Source: a candidate division WOR-1 bacterium RIFOXYB2_FULL_42_35 (GTDB lineage Bacteria > Margulisbacteria > WOR-1 > O2-12-FULL-45-9). Taken from it: DNA of 53,125 nucleotides. The notes beneath the pieces are model-generated. The model ran no database searches, was not told where the DNA came from, and was given only the letters and a program-made list of their open reading frames with translations. Of this stretch, positions 7,541 to 14,179 are shown in pieces. The first letter of the stretch is position 1. Each line of letters opens with the position of its first letter. A program made the translations under genes and the position numbers. Location of the stretch: assembly GCA_001771545.1 (NCBI GenBank), contig MEUC01000017.1, positions 1-53,125 of the forward strand. The letters are read 5' to 3'.

Positions 7541-7945
7541 TTATCTCCTTGGCCGGGTAGCTTTTTCGAATGTTTCTTTAACAAAAGCCAAATACTCCAA
7601 ACATTCTTTTCGGGTAACAGAAATCCCTCCAGCATATAAACCCACATTACGGTCTTGTCGCATCTTATTGCCAAGAATTGAAATGTTTTCATCCCTCAAT
7701 ATTTGCGCTGTTTTCTCTAAAATCTTATGGTGATGTCCTAGCCGACTGCGCACTTTATAACCAGCTTTAGCAATCAAGTAAATCCCAATCTTAAGCAAGG
7801 CATCACAAGAAAACCTAAAAATAACATCTTCGACGTCCGAACCGGCTGCAATTGCTAAATCGTGCTGGGCCGAATTAAGATATTTTTCGAGCTGCTCCTT
7901 CGAAAACTCCAATCTCTGAAAATCCTGATCGTTAAAATCAATCAT
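7541..7945 (-). CDS. HEPN-domain protein of an MNT/HEPN pair
   Basis: An alpha-helical protein of 134 aa whose start overlaps the stop of the nucleotidyltransferase gene (ATGA). It has the helical HEPN outline with a basic RQDRN segment (R96-N100) followed by Y104. The usual RNase motif is R-x(4-6)-H; here no histidine follows at that spacing, so RNase activity is doubtful or the motif has diverged. In MNT/HEPN systems the HEPN protein is normally the toxin, neutralised by the MNT partner. The assignment rests largely on gene context. Confidence 0.68.
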   Translation of the reverse strand: MIDFNDQDFQRLEFSKEQLEKYLNSAQHDLAIAAGSDVEDVIFRFSCDALLKIGIYLIAKAGYKVRSRLGHHHKILEKTAQILRDENISILGNKMRQDRNVGLYAGGISVTRKECLEYLAFVKETFEKATRPRR

Positions 7946-8484
7946 AGCAGTTCAACAATTTTCTCATTAAAGATATTTTTCATGAATTGGTCTGTTTTTT
8001 TCTTTTCCTTAAATTCTCTTTCGTCCATGTTAATAACATTAAATTCCCGCCCAGTTGTTTTTTGTAATTTGTTGATTTCTTTTTGTAAGGCTAAGATCGA
8101 ATGGCCTCCTACAACTAAGATATCAATATCGCTTGATGAATCCATTTTATCACTGGCATAGGAACCAAAAATATAGGCTTTTTTAACCCCTGGGATTTTC
8201 TTTATAAGTTCCCTTAAACCATGCTCTAAGCCAAAGGTCTTTAAAAATATTTGACGATAATGATCTAAAAGAGGGAAATTTTGGGCCAGAGAAAAATATC
8301 GCTCCTTGCCTCTAAACTCACTTTTAAAAAGGCCCTCTTTTTCCAGCTCTTCTAGCTTGCTATGCAGGTTCTTAGGATCCAAATCCAACAGCTTGGCCAA
8401 TTCATTAATATAATGTTCAGCTTCCCTGTTAAGAAAAAAATAATCTAAAACTTTTTTTGTTATTTTTGACTTGAATGAAATCAT
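7942..8484 (-). CDS. Winged-helix/MNT nucleotidyltransferase antitoxin
   Basis: Residues 1-65 look like a winged helix (NELAKLLDLDPKNLHSKLEELEKEGLF, shown here only as its core LDLDPKNLHSKL). Residues 95-180 form a minimal nucleotidyltransferase with GSYASDK (G107-S108) and the catalytic pair in SSDIDILVV (D119, D121). MNT antitoxins of this type transfer AMP to the HEPN toxin in characterised systems. The DNA-binding domain in the same chain and the palindromic operator just upstream point to autorepression. It is translationally coupled to the HEPN gene. Confidence 0.85.
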   Translation of the reverse strand: MISFKSKITKKVLDYFFLNREAEHYINELAKLLDLDPKNLHSKLEELEKEGLFKSEFRGKERYFSLAQNFPLLDHYRQIFLKTFGLEHGLRELIKKIPGVKKAYIFGSYASDKMDSSSDIDILVVGGHSILALQKEINKLQKTTGREFNVINMDEREFKEKKKTDQFMKNIFNEKIVELL

Positions 8485-8491
8485 AATGTAT

Positions 8492-8520
8492 TACCATAGT
8501 TATGGTATATGTATACCATA
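8492..8520 (-). promoter_or_regulatory. Overlapping palindromic operators of the MNT/HEPN pair
   Basis: Two perfect palindromes share their middle arm: TACCATA-GT-TATGGTA (8492-8507) and TATGGTATA-TG-TATACCATA (8501-8520). They cover the start point, touch the -10 element of the promoter below, and end 8 bp before the ATG. They are the natural target for the winged-helix domain of the encoded MNT protein. Confidence 0.72.
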
Positions 8521-8546
8521 ATAGCTGGGTTAGCTATTTTTGTCAA
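8518..8546 (-). promoter_or_regulatory. Promoter of the MNT/HEPN pair
   Basis: On the minus strand TTGACA (8546-8541), a 17-bp spacer and TATTAT (8523-8518) form a near-consensus promoter inside the end of the maturation protease gene. The predicted start point falls inside the operator palindromes. Confidence 0.75.
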
Positions 8547-9024
8547 GGTTAGGCTTGCTCTTTTTTCTTAAACTTTTAATAATTTGATCTGCTGTTTTTT
8601 CTACTTCCGGGCTTAAACCCTCACCCCAACCCATTTTACCAGGCTGAATGCCTAAAAAATAGACTGGCGAGCCTGTATCTTGTTCAATCATCTTGGCAAT
8701 AATTGCCAAAGGAAAAGTGTGTGTGCTTAAGGTTGTTTCCGGGATTTGATCGTGAGGAATGATGCGTGTTTCTCCCACCCTTCCCCCAAAATCCGCCGCG
8801 TCAATAATAACCGTCTTGGCCGGTTTGATTTTTACCGCTTCATCAATGGCATTTTCCGGTTTATCATTAACATTTAGGATTTTGAGATTGTTTAGTATTT
8901 CGGATTTAGTGCTTAGGAGTTGCTCCGCTATCAGCGGAGCCACGCCATCATCTTGTCTCAAAGTATTACCAACTGTAATAATTAAAGTTATCCCCTGCTG
9001 ATCTGGCTTAAGAATGTCTAACAC
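8530..9024 (-). CDS. [NiFe] hydrogenase maturation protease (HycI/HyaD family)
   Basis: The protein removes the C-terminal tail of the [NiFe] hydrogenase large subunit after nickel insertion. The family signature appears as VGNTLRQDDGV near the N-terminus (the nickel-sensing acidic residue is in QDDG), with VIIDAADFGG and STHTFPL following. I place the start at GTG 9024, which has a GGAGGA site 8-9 bp upstream; the longer reading frame from 9042 would start inside that site. The start overlaps the end of the metallopeptidase gene. Its likely target, the large subunit at 12.1-13.4 kb, is separated from it by the Fic insertions. Confidence 0.88.
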   Translation of the reverse strand: MLDILKPDQQGITLIITVGNTLRQDDGVAPLIAEQLLSTKSEILNNLKILNVNDKPENAIDEAVKIKPAKTVIIDAADFGGRVGETRIIPHDQIPETTLSTHTFPLAIIAKMIEQDTGSPVYFLGIQPGKMGWGEGLSPEVEKTADQIIKSLRKKSKPNLDKNS

Positions 9025-9524
9025 CCTACATCCTCCTCCCACCCTTTGGCCAGCAAAAACCCCCTAGCCCGCTCTGACAGCTCATAGCGGCTAACTATCT
9101 TCCAAAAAGATTCTCCGTGATTGGGCTCAATAATATGCGCCAGCTCATGCACAATCACATAATCCCTTACCCACTCCGGCATATTGGCCAGGCGATGAGA
9201 AATGCGGATGGTTTTGTTTTTATAATTACAATTACCATGCACTGTGTTCTGGTTGGTGGAATACTCGATTGATTCAATTTTCAGTTCCCCGCCAAAATAT
9301 TTGTGGTTTAGCTTATGAGCCACATCATGAAGATCAACTTGGGCATTTAGCTGCTTTTTCTGAAGCTTTTTTTCAATCCTAGCTTTTAGCTTGGCAACAA
9401 TTTCATCAAGCCTATCCTGGGGAATGCCGGCCGGGGCAGTGATTTGAATAACATCGCCAACCAGCCTGGCACTAATGGTTTTTTGGCGGTTCTGGCTGCG
9501 GACTATTTTAACCTCTAAAGACAT
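9018..9524 (-). CDS. YgjP/DUF45-type zinc metallopeptidase
   Basis: The C-terminal half carries the gluzincin motif HELAHIIEPNHGESFWKIV (HExxH plus a downstream histidine), characteristic of the YgjP (DUF45, SprT-like) family. The start is placed at ATG 9524; the open frame continues upstream to 9605, but that extension encodes the hydrogenase-end repeat (SSCPAHFLAVKFKGG) and is not part of the family. No strong binding site precedes 9524. It overlaps the maturation protease gene and probably belonged to the hydrogenase operon before the Fic genes arrived. Its substrate is unknown. Confidence 0.82.
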   Translation of the reverse strand: MSLEVKIVRSQNRQKTISARLVGDVIQITAPAGIPQDRLDEIVAKLKARIEKKLQKKQLNAQVDLHDVAHKLNHKYFGGELKIESIEYSTNQNTVHGNCNYKNKTIRISHRLANMPEWVRDYVIVHELAHIIEPNHGESFWKIVSRYELSERARGFLLAKGWEEDVGC

Positions 9525-9557
9525 TATGCTAATTCTAACACAACAGCCCTGGGGTTT

Positions 9558-9596
9558 ACCTCCCTTAAACTTCACCGCCAAAAAGTGCGCGGGGCA
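9558..9596 (-). repeat. Hydrogenase large-subunit 3'-end copy R1
   Basis: In one minus-strand frame this encodes CPAHFLAVKFKGG, matching the true large-subunit end CSAHFLDVKFKGR (12109-12147). Over a 36-bp stretch I count 29 identities. A one-base deletion near the stop makes the frame run on into the metallopeptidase gene. Similarity stops abruptly before the cysteine codon, directly at the -35 box of the first Fic gene. Confidence 0.8.
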
Positions 9597-9598
9597 AC

Positions 9599-9638
9599 TT
9601 GACAATCGTCTACTATTCGTCTATTATTCGCCTATGTT
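9599..9638 (+). promoter_or_regulatory. fic1 promoter with three 11-bp iterons
   Basis: TTGACA (9599-9604), a 17-bp spacer and TATTAT (9622-9627) place the start point on or next to the ATG at 9634, suggesting a leaderless mRNA. Three direct repeats with 11-bp period (TCGTCTACTAT at 9606, TCGTCTATTAT at 9617, TCGCCTATG at 9628) fill the spacer, the -10 and the start codon. They look like a helically phased operator. Confidence 0.72.
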
Positions 9639-10671
9639 CAAACCGAGATACACTATAACCGAAAAACTTCTGGCCAATATTAAACATATCTCAGCCCTAG
9701 TCACCGAACTCAACAGCCAGAATTTGCCAAAACTGGTCGTTATGGCGCTGACAAAAGAAGCGCGGGAACTTTCCACCTTTGCTTCAACCTCAATCGAAGG
9801 CAACCCCCTGCCCTTAACAGAAGTAAAGAGGATTTTAAAAAACCGGCCGGAAAACCTGCGCGACACAGAACGGGAAGTCATCAATTACAATCAAGCGCTT
9901 AAAGATCTAGGAGCTCTACTGCAAAAGGGCAACATAAAGTTAAGCTTAAAATTGATCTTAACCATACACCAGACCATTACCAAAGAATTGATAGAAAAAT
10001 ATCGCTGTGGTCACCTGCGCCAGGAAGCGGTTTTTGTCAATAACCCCGGATCAAGGCAAACCATTTATTGGCCGCCTGACCATCAAGACGTAAAGTCTTT
10101 GCTTGAAGATTTACTTGCTTTCATCAACATAAACCGGACCAAAATTGACCCATTAATTCTGGCCGGCATCTTTCACAAGCAATTTGTCATTGTTCATCCC
10201 TTTATGGACGGCAACGGCCGAACCACACGGTTGGCAGCCAAAGCCTTGCTGGCTGCCATGGGGTTAAACACCTTCAACCTTTTTAGTTTTGAAAATTATT
10301 ACAACCAGAATGTGGGCAAATACTTTGAGCAAGTGGGGATTTTGGGCAATTATTATGACGAAAAAGATAAAGTGGATTTTACTCGCTGGCTGGAATATTT
10401 TACCGGCGGAATTATTGATGAATTGTTAAGAGTAAAAAAAGAACTTGAAACAGCTACTCCTACTCCCGAAACCGCCCTAAAACCCTACCATCAGCAAATC
10501 CTTGGCCATATCAAAGATCATGGTTACGTTACCGACCGGGATTACTCACTAATCACTAAAAGAGCCAAAGCCACGCGCAATCATGATTTTAACAAGTTAC
10601 TTTCTCTAGGTTTAATTGAAAAATCGGGCAAGGGCAAGGCAACTTATTATAAGTTGAAAACGGCTAATTAG
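9634..10671 (+). CDS. Fic-domain AMP-transferase-like protein 1
   Basis: The protein (345 aa from ATG 9634) has an N-terminal inhibitory motif STSIEG (S51, E55, G56), the Fic core HPFMDGNGRTTR (H188), and a C-terminal winged helix that ends GKGKATYYKL. Fic enzymes transfer AMP or similar groups to target proteins; with the inhibitory helix in the same chain they are normally self-restrained. I chose this start because it aligns with the N-terminus of other Fic proteins (MFKP.YTIT) and falls at the end of the promoter and iterons. It runs opposite to the hydrogenase operon around it. Confidence 0.9.
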   Translation: MFKPRYTITEKLLANIKHISALVTELNSQNLPKLVVMALTKEARELSTFASTSIEGNPLPLTEVKRILKNRPENLRDTEREVINYNQALKDLGALLQKGNIKLSLKLILTIHQTITKELIEKYRCGHLRQEAVFVNNPGSRQTIYWPPDHQDVKSLLEDLLAFININRTKIDPLILAGIFHKQFVIVHPFMDGNGRTTRLAAKALLAAMGLNTFNLFSFENYYNQNVGKYFEQVGILGNYYDEKDKVDFTRWLEYFTGGIIDELLRVKKELETATPTPETALKPYHQQILGHIKDHGYVTDRDYSLITKRAKATRNHDFNKLLSLGLIEKSGKGKATYYKLKTAN

Positions 10672-10679
10672 TTTTTCTT

Positions 10680-10718
10680 CCACCCCTCAAACTTAACATC
10701 CCAAAAGCGAGCAAAACA
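10680..10718 (-). repeat. Hydrogenase large-subunit 3'-end copy R2
   Basis: On the minus strand this encodes CFARFWDVKFEGW, compared with CSAHFLDVKFKGR at the end of the large subunit. Over 37 bp I count 29 identities; the stop codon TAG has become AAG. It begins 8 bp after the fic1 stop. With R1 it brackets the first Fic gene. Confidence 0.75.
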
Positions 10719-10779
10719 CTGATCAATTAAGAAAAAAAATTGATTTCGAGTGAAATTTCCTGGGGGGCAGCCGGTTTTA

Positions 10780-10822
10780 TGCTATAATAATTGGGTCATT
10801 AAATGGGTCATAAGTGGGTCAT
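10780..10822 (+). promoter_or_regulatory. Extended -10 and GGGTCAT iterons before the Fic remnant
   Basis: TGCTATAAT (10780-10788) is an extended -10 element. Just downstream come three GGGTCAT repeats at 10793, 10805 and 10816 (periods 12 and 11 bp), ending 3 bp before the remnant's ATG. The arrangement repeats that of fic1 with an unrelated repeat sequence. The rest of the 10672-10973 gap holds R2 and the Fic remnant. Confidence 0.62.
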
Positions 10823-10825
10823 AAG

Positions 10826-10903
10826 ATGTATAAACCAAACTTTAAGCTGACCAATAAAATCTTAAATAACATAGCCTCAATTGTGACTATGGTTAGATTT
10901 TAG
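10826..10903 (+). pseudogene. Fic N-terminal remnant
   Basis: A 25-codon ORF, MYKPNFKLTNKILNNIASIV followed by a few residues and a stop. It matches the N-termini of Fic1 (MFKPRYTITEKLLANI) and Fic2 (MTFEPKYTITDKTLNNL). Nothing of the catalytic core follows, so it is the broken front end of a third Fic gene. Confidence 0.68.
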
Positions 10904-10973
10904 ATGATTTGATTCGAAAGCGTGCCGGATTTTATTCAATGTGTTATTATTATGCGAGGAGATTTCTTAGTTT

Positions 10974-12029
10974 ATGACTTTTGAGCCAAAATACACCATA
11001 ACAGATAAGACCTTAAATAATCTTACTTTAATTACCTCTGCTCGTGAAGTAATTGAGCAATCATCGATAGTGCCTAAGTGGGAAGCAAAATTAAGGCGCC
11101 AGGCTTTACTAACCAATACCCATTCTTCTACTGCTATTGAAGGCAATAAATTAACTTTGGCACAAGTGGAAGCTCTCTCTCAGGGCAAAGAGATTACTGC
11201 TGCCAATAAGGACAAACAAGAAGTCTTAAATTATCTTGAGGCTTTAAATAATATCCCGTCTTTTAGTAAGGCAGGCCAAATTACTATCCAGGCACTGATG
11301 GATATTCATAGGATAATATGTAATAAAACCTTGGCTGATCCTCTTGATTGTGGAGTATTTAGGAATAGACAGGTTTATGTCGGCAAACACGTTTTTGAAG
11401 CCACAGGTTTTCGCGAAGAAATTGTCTATCTGCCGCCTCCTACGGAGGAAGTGCCAGAGCTTGTCGAAGATTTCCTTGATTGGCTTAATGAAGGGAAACT
11501 GAACAGCCTTAATCCGGTTTTATTGGCTGGAATTGCGCATTATGAAATAGCGCGTATCCATCCTTTTATTGACGGCAATGGCAGGACAGCCAGGTTATTA
11601 GCCACACTTATCTTTTATTTAAGCGGTTTTGACCATCGGCGCATATTTGCTTTAGATGATTATTATGACCGCGACCGGCCGGCATATTATGCTGCCCTGG
11701 CTGCTGTTAATAAAGAAACCCATGATTTAACTGGTTGGCTGGAATATTTTACCAATGGGGTGGCTGTGTCTGTTAATGAGGTAAAAGAAGCTATTTTATG
11801 CTTAGGTTTAAAGAACCGAAAAGGTTCGAGCCCTCAAATCGCACTTACCCCTAAGCAGATGACAATTTTAGAATTTATTAACGTACATGGAAAGGTTACC
11901 AATAAAGATTTGCAAGCTATGTTTAAAATCTCGGCCCAAGCAGTGCATAAAGAGCTGGCAAAACTTGTTGAGCTGAAAGTTATTAAACCTCAAGGCCAAG
12001 GCCGATCTTTAGCTTATATTTTAGCATAA
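10974..12029 (+). CDS. Fic-domain AMP-transferase-like protein 2
   Basis: A 351-aa Fic protein with inhibitory motif SSTAIEGN (S52, E56, G57), core HPFIDGNGRTAR (H196) and a C-terminal winged helix (KVTNKDLQAMFKISAQAVHK). It is closer to the common Fic/DOC family with an N-terminal Fic_N domain than to its neighbour. The start follows a GCGAGGAG site. Unlike fic1 and the remnant it has no clear iterons upstream, so its own control region may have been lost in the rearrangement that left the remnant. Confidence 0.9.
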   Translation: MTFEPKYTITDKTLNNLTLITSAREVIEQSSIVPKWEAKLRRQALLTNTHSSTAIEGNKLTLAQVEALSQGKEITAANKDKQEVLNYLEALNNIPSFSKAGQITIQALMDIHRIICNKTLADPLDCGVFRNRQVYVGKHVFEATGFREEIVYLPPPTEEVPELVEDFLDWLNEGKLNSLNPVLLAGIAHYEIARIHPFIDGNGRTARLLATLIFYLSGFDHRRIFALDDYYDRDRPAYYAALAAVNKETHDLTGWLEYFTNGVAVSVNEVKEAILCLGLKNRKGSSPQIALTPKQMTILEFINVHGKVTNKDLQAMFKISAQAVHKELAKLVELKVIKPQGQGRSLAYILA

Positions 12030-12046
12030 ATAAGCCAAAAAAAACA

Positions 12047-12078
12047 GGTTGATGTTTTGGTTGATGAATAGGTTGATG
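12047..12078 (+). repeat. GGTTGATG iterons without a following gene
   Basis: Three exact GGTTGATG repeats start at 12047, 12059 and 12071 (12-bp period). They have the same triple, helically phased layout as the iterons before fic1 and the Fic remnant, but run straight into the end of the hydrogenase gene. They are probably the operator of a fourth Fic gene that has been lost. Confidence 0.65.
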
Positions 12079-12105
12079 AAAGCATTGTTTTTCTAAGTTG
12101 CCTAA

Positions 12106-13434
12106 CTACCGCCCCTTAAACTTAACGTCCAAAAAGTGGGCGGAACAGGAAATACAGGGGTCATAAGCGCGGACAAGCATCTCAAGCGCCAAAGTTATCT
12201 CTTCATCGGTTTTATCAAGAATTTCAGGAACTAGTTTTTTCATATCCCATTCAATATTATTAACATTCTGGCTGGTGGGAATAATACAATTGGCTTTGGT
12301 AATAATACCTTTTTCATCAACTTCATAATGATGGAAAAGAATTCCGCGAGGCACTTCAACCGCACCAACGCCACTACCAGGATTAACTTTAATTCTATTT
12401 TGCTCATTAAGACCAACCAAAACAACTTCGTCCTGGTTAACACCGGTTTTCTTGAATCCCTCTAAAATGCGTATACTATCTTCCAGAGAATGAACACATT
12501 CAATTAATTGGGCAACTGTATTTAAATAAGGGTTAATAACTTTTGGTTTCACACCTAAAGCCGCGGCCAGTTCTTTGGCCTTCGGATGCAGTTTGCCGGC
12601 ATTCAGGTTGACGCGGGCCAAAGCGCCGACCATGTAAGATTCGCGGTTCCATTTGGCGTGCTTCGCGGATGAATGCGGCACCACAAACTCATTGGTCGCT
12701 TTCTTATAATCTTTTTTGTTCAAACGCTTGCCGTCGGTTGAACCAATATCGCCAATCAACATCGGATATTCAGCGTCATCGGAAACCAGTCCGACAAACT
12801 CCATATCCCTTTCAAACCGAGGGAATTTTAATGTTGCGGCCAGCTCAACAGTTGCCGTCATATCTGCTCTCATATCATAAAGAATCTGCAGCATGGCATC
12901 CAGGTCTTTTTCTTTGGGCAGTTTAGTAAAACCGCCGACAATTGAGGAAATCGGATGGACATGGCGTCCAACTAAGATATCACAAACATCATTAGCGGCT
13001 TTTTTCATGCGCAAAGCTCGGCGCACAATTTTATTATGGGTATCAATTAGCGGCACAAAACTCTTTACCCCCAACAAGTCGGGAGCAACTAAAAGGTATA
13101 TATGGAGAAGATGAGAATCAAGGTTTTCCATGTGCAGCAAGAATTTTCTAAGTTCAATAGTTTGCTTTGAAGGGATAAAACCAATGGCATCTTCTGCTGC
13201 TTGAATAGAAGCTAGCGTGTGACCGCAAGAACAAATTCCGCAAATGCGACAAGTAATGTGCTGGGCTTCAAAAATTGAGCGGCCGCGGAGCATCCCTTCA
13301 AAGAAACGGGGAGATTCAACAATCTGAAGCTGACAGGTCTCAAGCTTCCCCTCTTTTACATCAACGACAATGTTTCCGTGTCCTTCGACCCGGGTTAAAT
13401 ATTCAACATTTACACTAACGTTTCTTTTGCTCAC
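12106..13434 (-). CDS. hydA: [NiFe] hydrogenase large (alpha) subunit, group 3b type
   Basis: The catalytic subunit of a soluble NAD(P)-linked [NiFe] hydrogenase (sulfhydrogenase family). The two nickel-binding pairs are visible: RICGICSCGH near residue 63 (C65, C68) and DPCISCSAH at the C-terminus (C427, C430). After His433 only nine residues remain, the tail that the maturation protease would remove. The length of 442 aa suits group 3b. It is the last of four overlapping or adjacent subunit genes in the order beta, gamma, delta, alpha, overlapping the small subunit by 4 bp. The codons for its last 13 residues are the source of the R1 and R2 repeats beyond it. Confidence 0.95.
   Translation of the reverse strand: MSKRNVSVNVEYLTRVEGHGNIVVDVKEGKLETCQLQIVESPRFFEGMLRGRSIFEAQHITCRICGICSCGHTLASIQAAEDAIGFIPSKQTIELRKFLLHMENLDSHLLHIYLLVAPDLLGVKSFVPLIDTHNKIVRRALRMKKAANDVCDILVGRHVHPISSIVGGFTKLPKEKDLDAMLQILYDMRADMTATVELAATLKFPRFERDMEFVGLVSDDAEYPMLIGDIGSTDGKRLNKKDYKKATNEFVVPHSSAKHAKWNRESYMVGALARVNLNAGKLHPKAKELAAALGVKPKVINPYLNTVAQLIECVHSLEDSIRILEGFKKTGVNQDEVVLVGLNEQNRIKVNPGSGVGAVEVPRGILFHHYEVDEKGIITKANCIIPTSQNVNNIEWDMKKLVPEILDKTDEEITLALEMLVRAYDPCISCSAHFLDVKFKGR
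12109..12147 (-). repeat. Functional hydrogenase 3' end (repeat R3)
   Basis: The last 13 sense codons of the large-subunit gene, encoding the second nickel ligand, His433 and the cleaved tail. Degenerate copies lie at 9558-9596 and 10680-10718 in the same orientation. This is the intact parent of the three-copy family. Confidence 0.8.
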
Positions 13435-14177
13435 TTTTTGTCATTCTCCCTGCACTTGTTGTACATGTTCATTTTGTTCATAACTAAATCCATAGGAACA
13501 TTGTATTTCTTAATTACGTCTTGAGCCCCTTTTTCGTTCGGATTGCTCACCATACCACGACAGCCATAGCAAATATTACCATTATTGATGCACCAGGAGT
13601 TACAGCCAGCTTTGGTCACGGGACCAAGACAAGTAACGCCTCGTTCGTACATACAAACATTTTCATTTAACTTACACTCGGTACAAACTGACTGGTCAGG
13701 CACTTCGTAAGGTAACCCTTGCAAGGCACATTTTAAAACCTTGACAAATTCCGGGATATAAACCGGGCAACCATTAACAAAGTAATCAACCTTAACCACT
13801 TGATGGACAGCCTTGGTTTCAACAGTATCAAAATAATTGAAACGGTCGCCGTAAACTTCTTTTCTGATATCTTCCAGCTTAAAATTGTTTTTCATACCAT
13901 TTACGCCACCAGTACAAGCACAAGCGCCATAAGCTATTAAGACACTGGCACGTTCTCTGATCTTTTTAATTCTTTCAATGGCATGCTTGTCAGTTATGCT
14001 GCCTTCTACTATTGCCACATCAATTTTATCCGGCCCTTTTTCTGACATGACTTCGCGAAACTCAACCACATCTATTAAGCCCAATACATCAAGCAACAGC
14101 TCGCCAATATTGGCAATCTGCAATTGACAACCTTCGCAACAAGCAAAGTCAAAAAACGCTACTTTTGGTTTAGCCAT
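13431..14177 (-). CDS. hydD: [NiFe] hydrogenase small (delta) subunit
   Basis: The 248-aa electron-transfer subunit that sits against the catalytic subunit. The proximal cluster ligands are in CEGCQLQI (C14, C17), YGACACTGG and VNGCPVYIPEF. A C-terminal ferredoxin-like part has further cysteines (CTECKLNENVC, CLGPVTKAGC, CYGCRG) that bind additional 4Fe-4S clusters. There is no twin-arginine signal, so the enzyme is cytoplasmic. It overlaps hydA by ATGA and follows hydG by 2 bp. Confidence 0.94.
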   Translation of the reverse strand: MAKPKVAFFDFACCEGCQLQIANIGELLLDVLGLIDVVEFREVMSEKGPDKIDVAIVEGSITDKHAIERIKKIRERASVLIAYGACACTGGVNGMKNNFKLEDIRKEVYGDRFNYFDTVETKAVHQVVKVDYFVNGCPVYIPEFVKVLKCALQGLPYEVPDQSVCTECKLNENVCMYERGVTCLGPVTKAGCNSWCINNGNICYGCRGMVSNPNEKGAQDVIKKYNVPMDLVMNKMNMYNKCRENDKK

Positions 14178-14179
14178 AG

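Noticed and set aside
9525..9605. N-terminal extension of the metallopeptidase up to a TTG start at 9605
   Set aside because: The extension encodes the hydrogenase tail repeat and matches no metallopeptidase N-terminus; ATG 9524 is a better start.
9475..9633. Longer Fic1 beginning at 9475
   Set aside because: It would run through the metallopeptidase start, the R1 repeat and its own promoter; ATG 9634 aligns with Fic N-termini.
12240..13114. Other-frame ORFs inside the hydrogenase large-subunit gene
   Set aside because: Shadow frames of a strongly supported gene; no motifs or binding sites.
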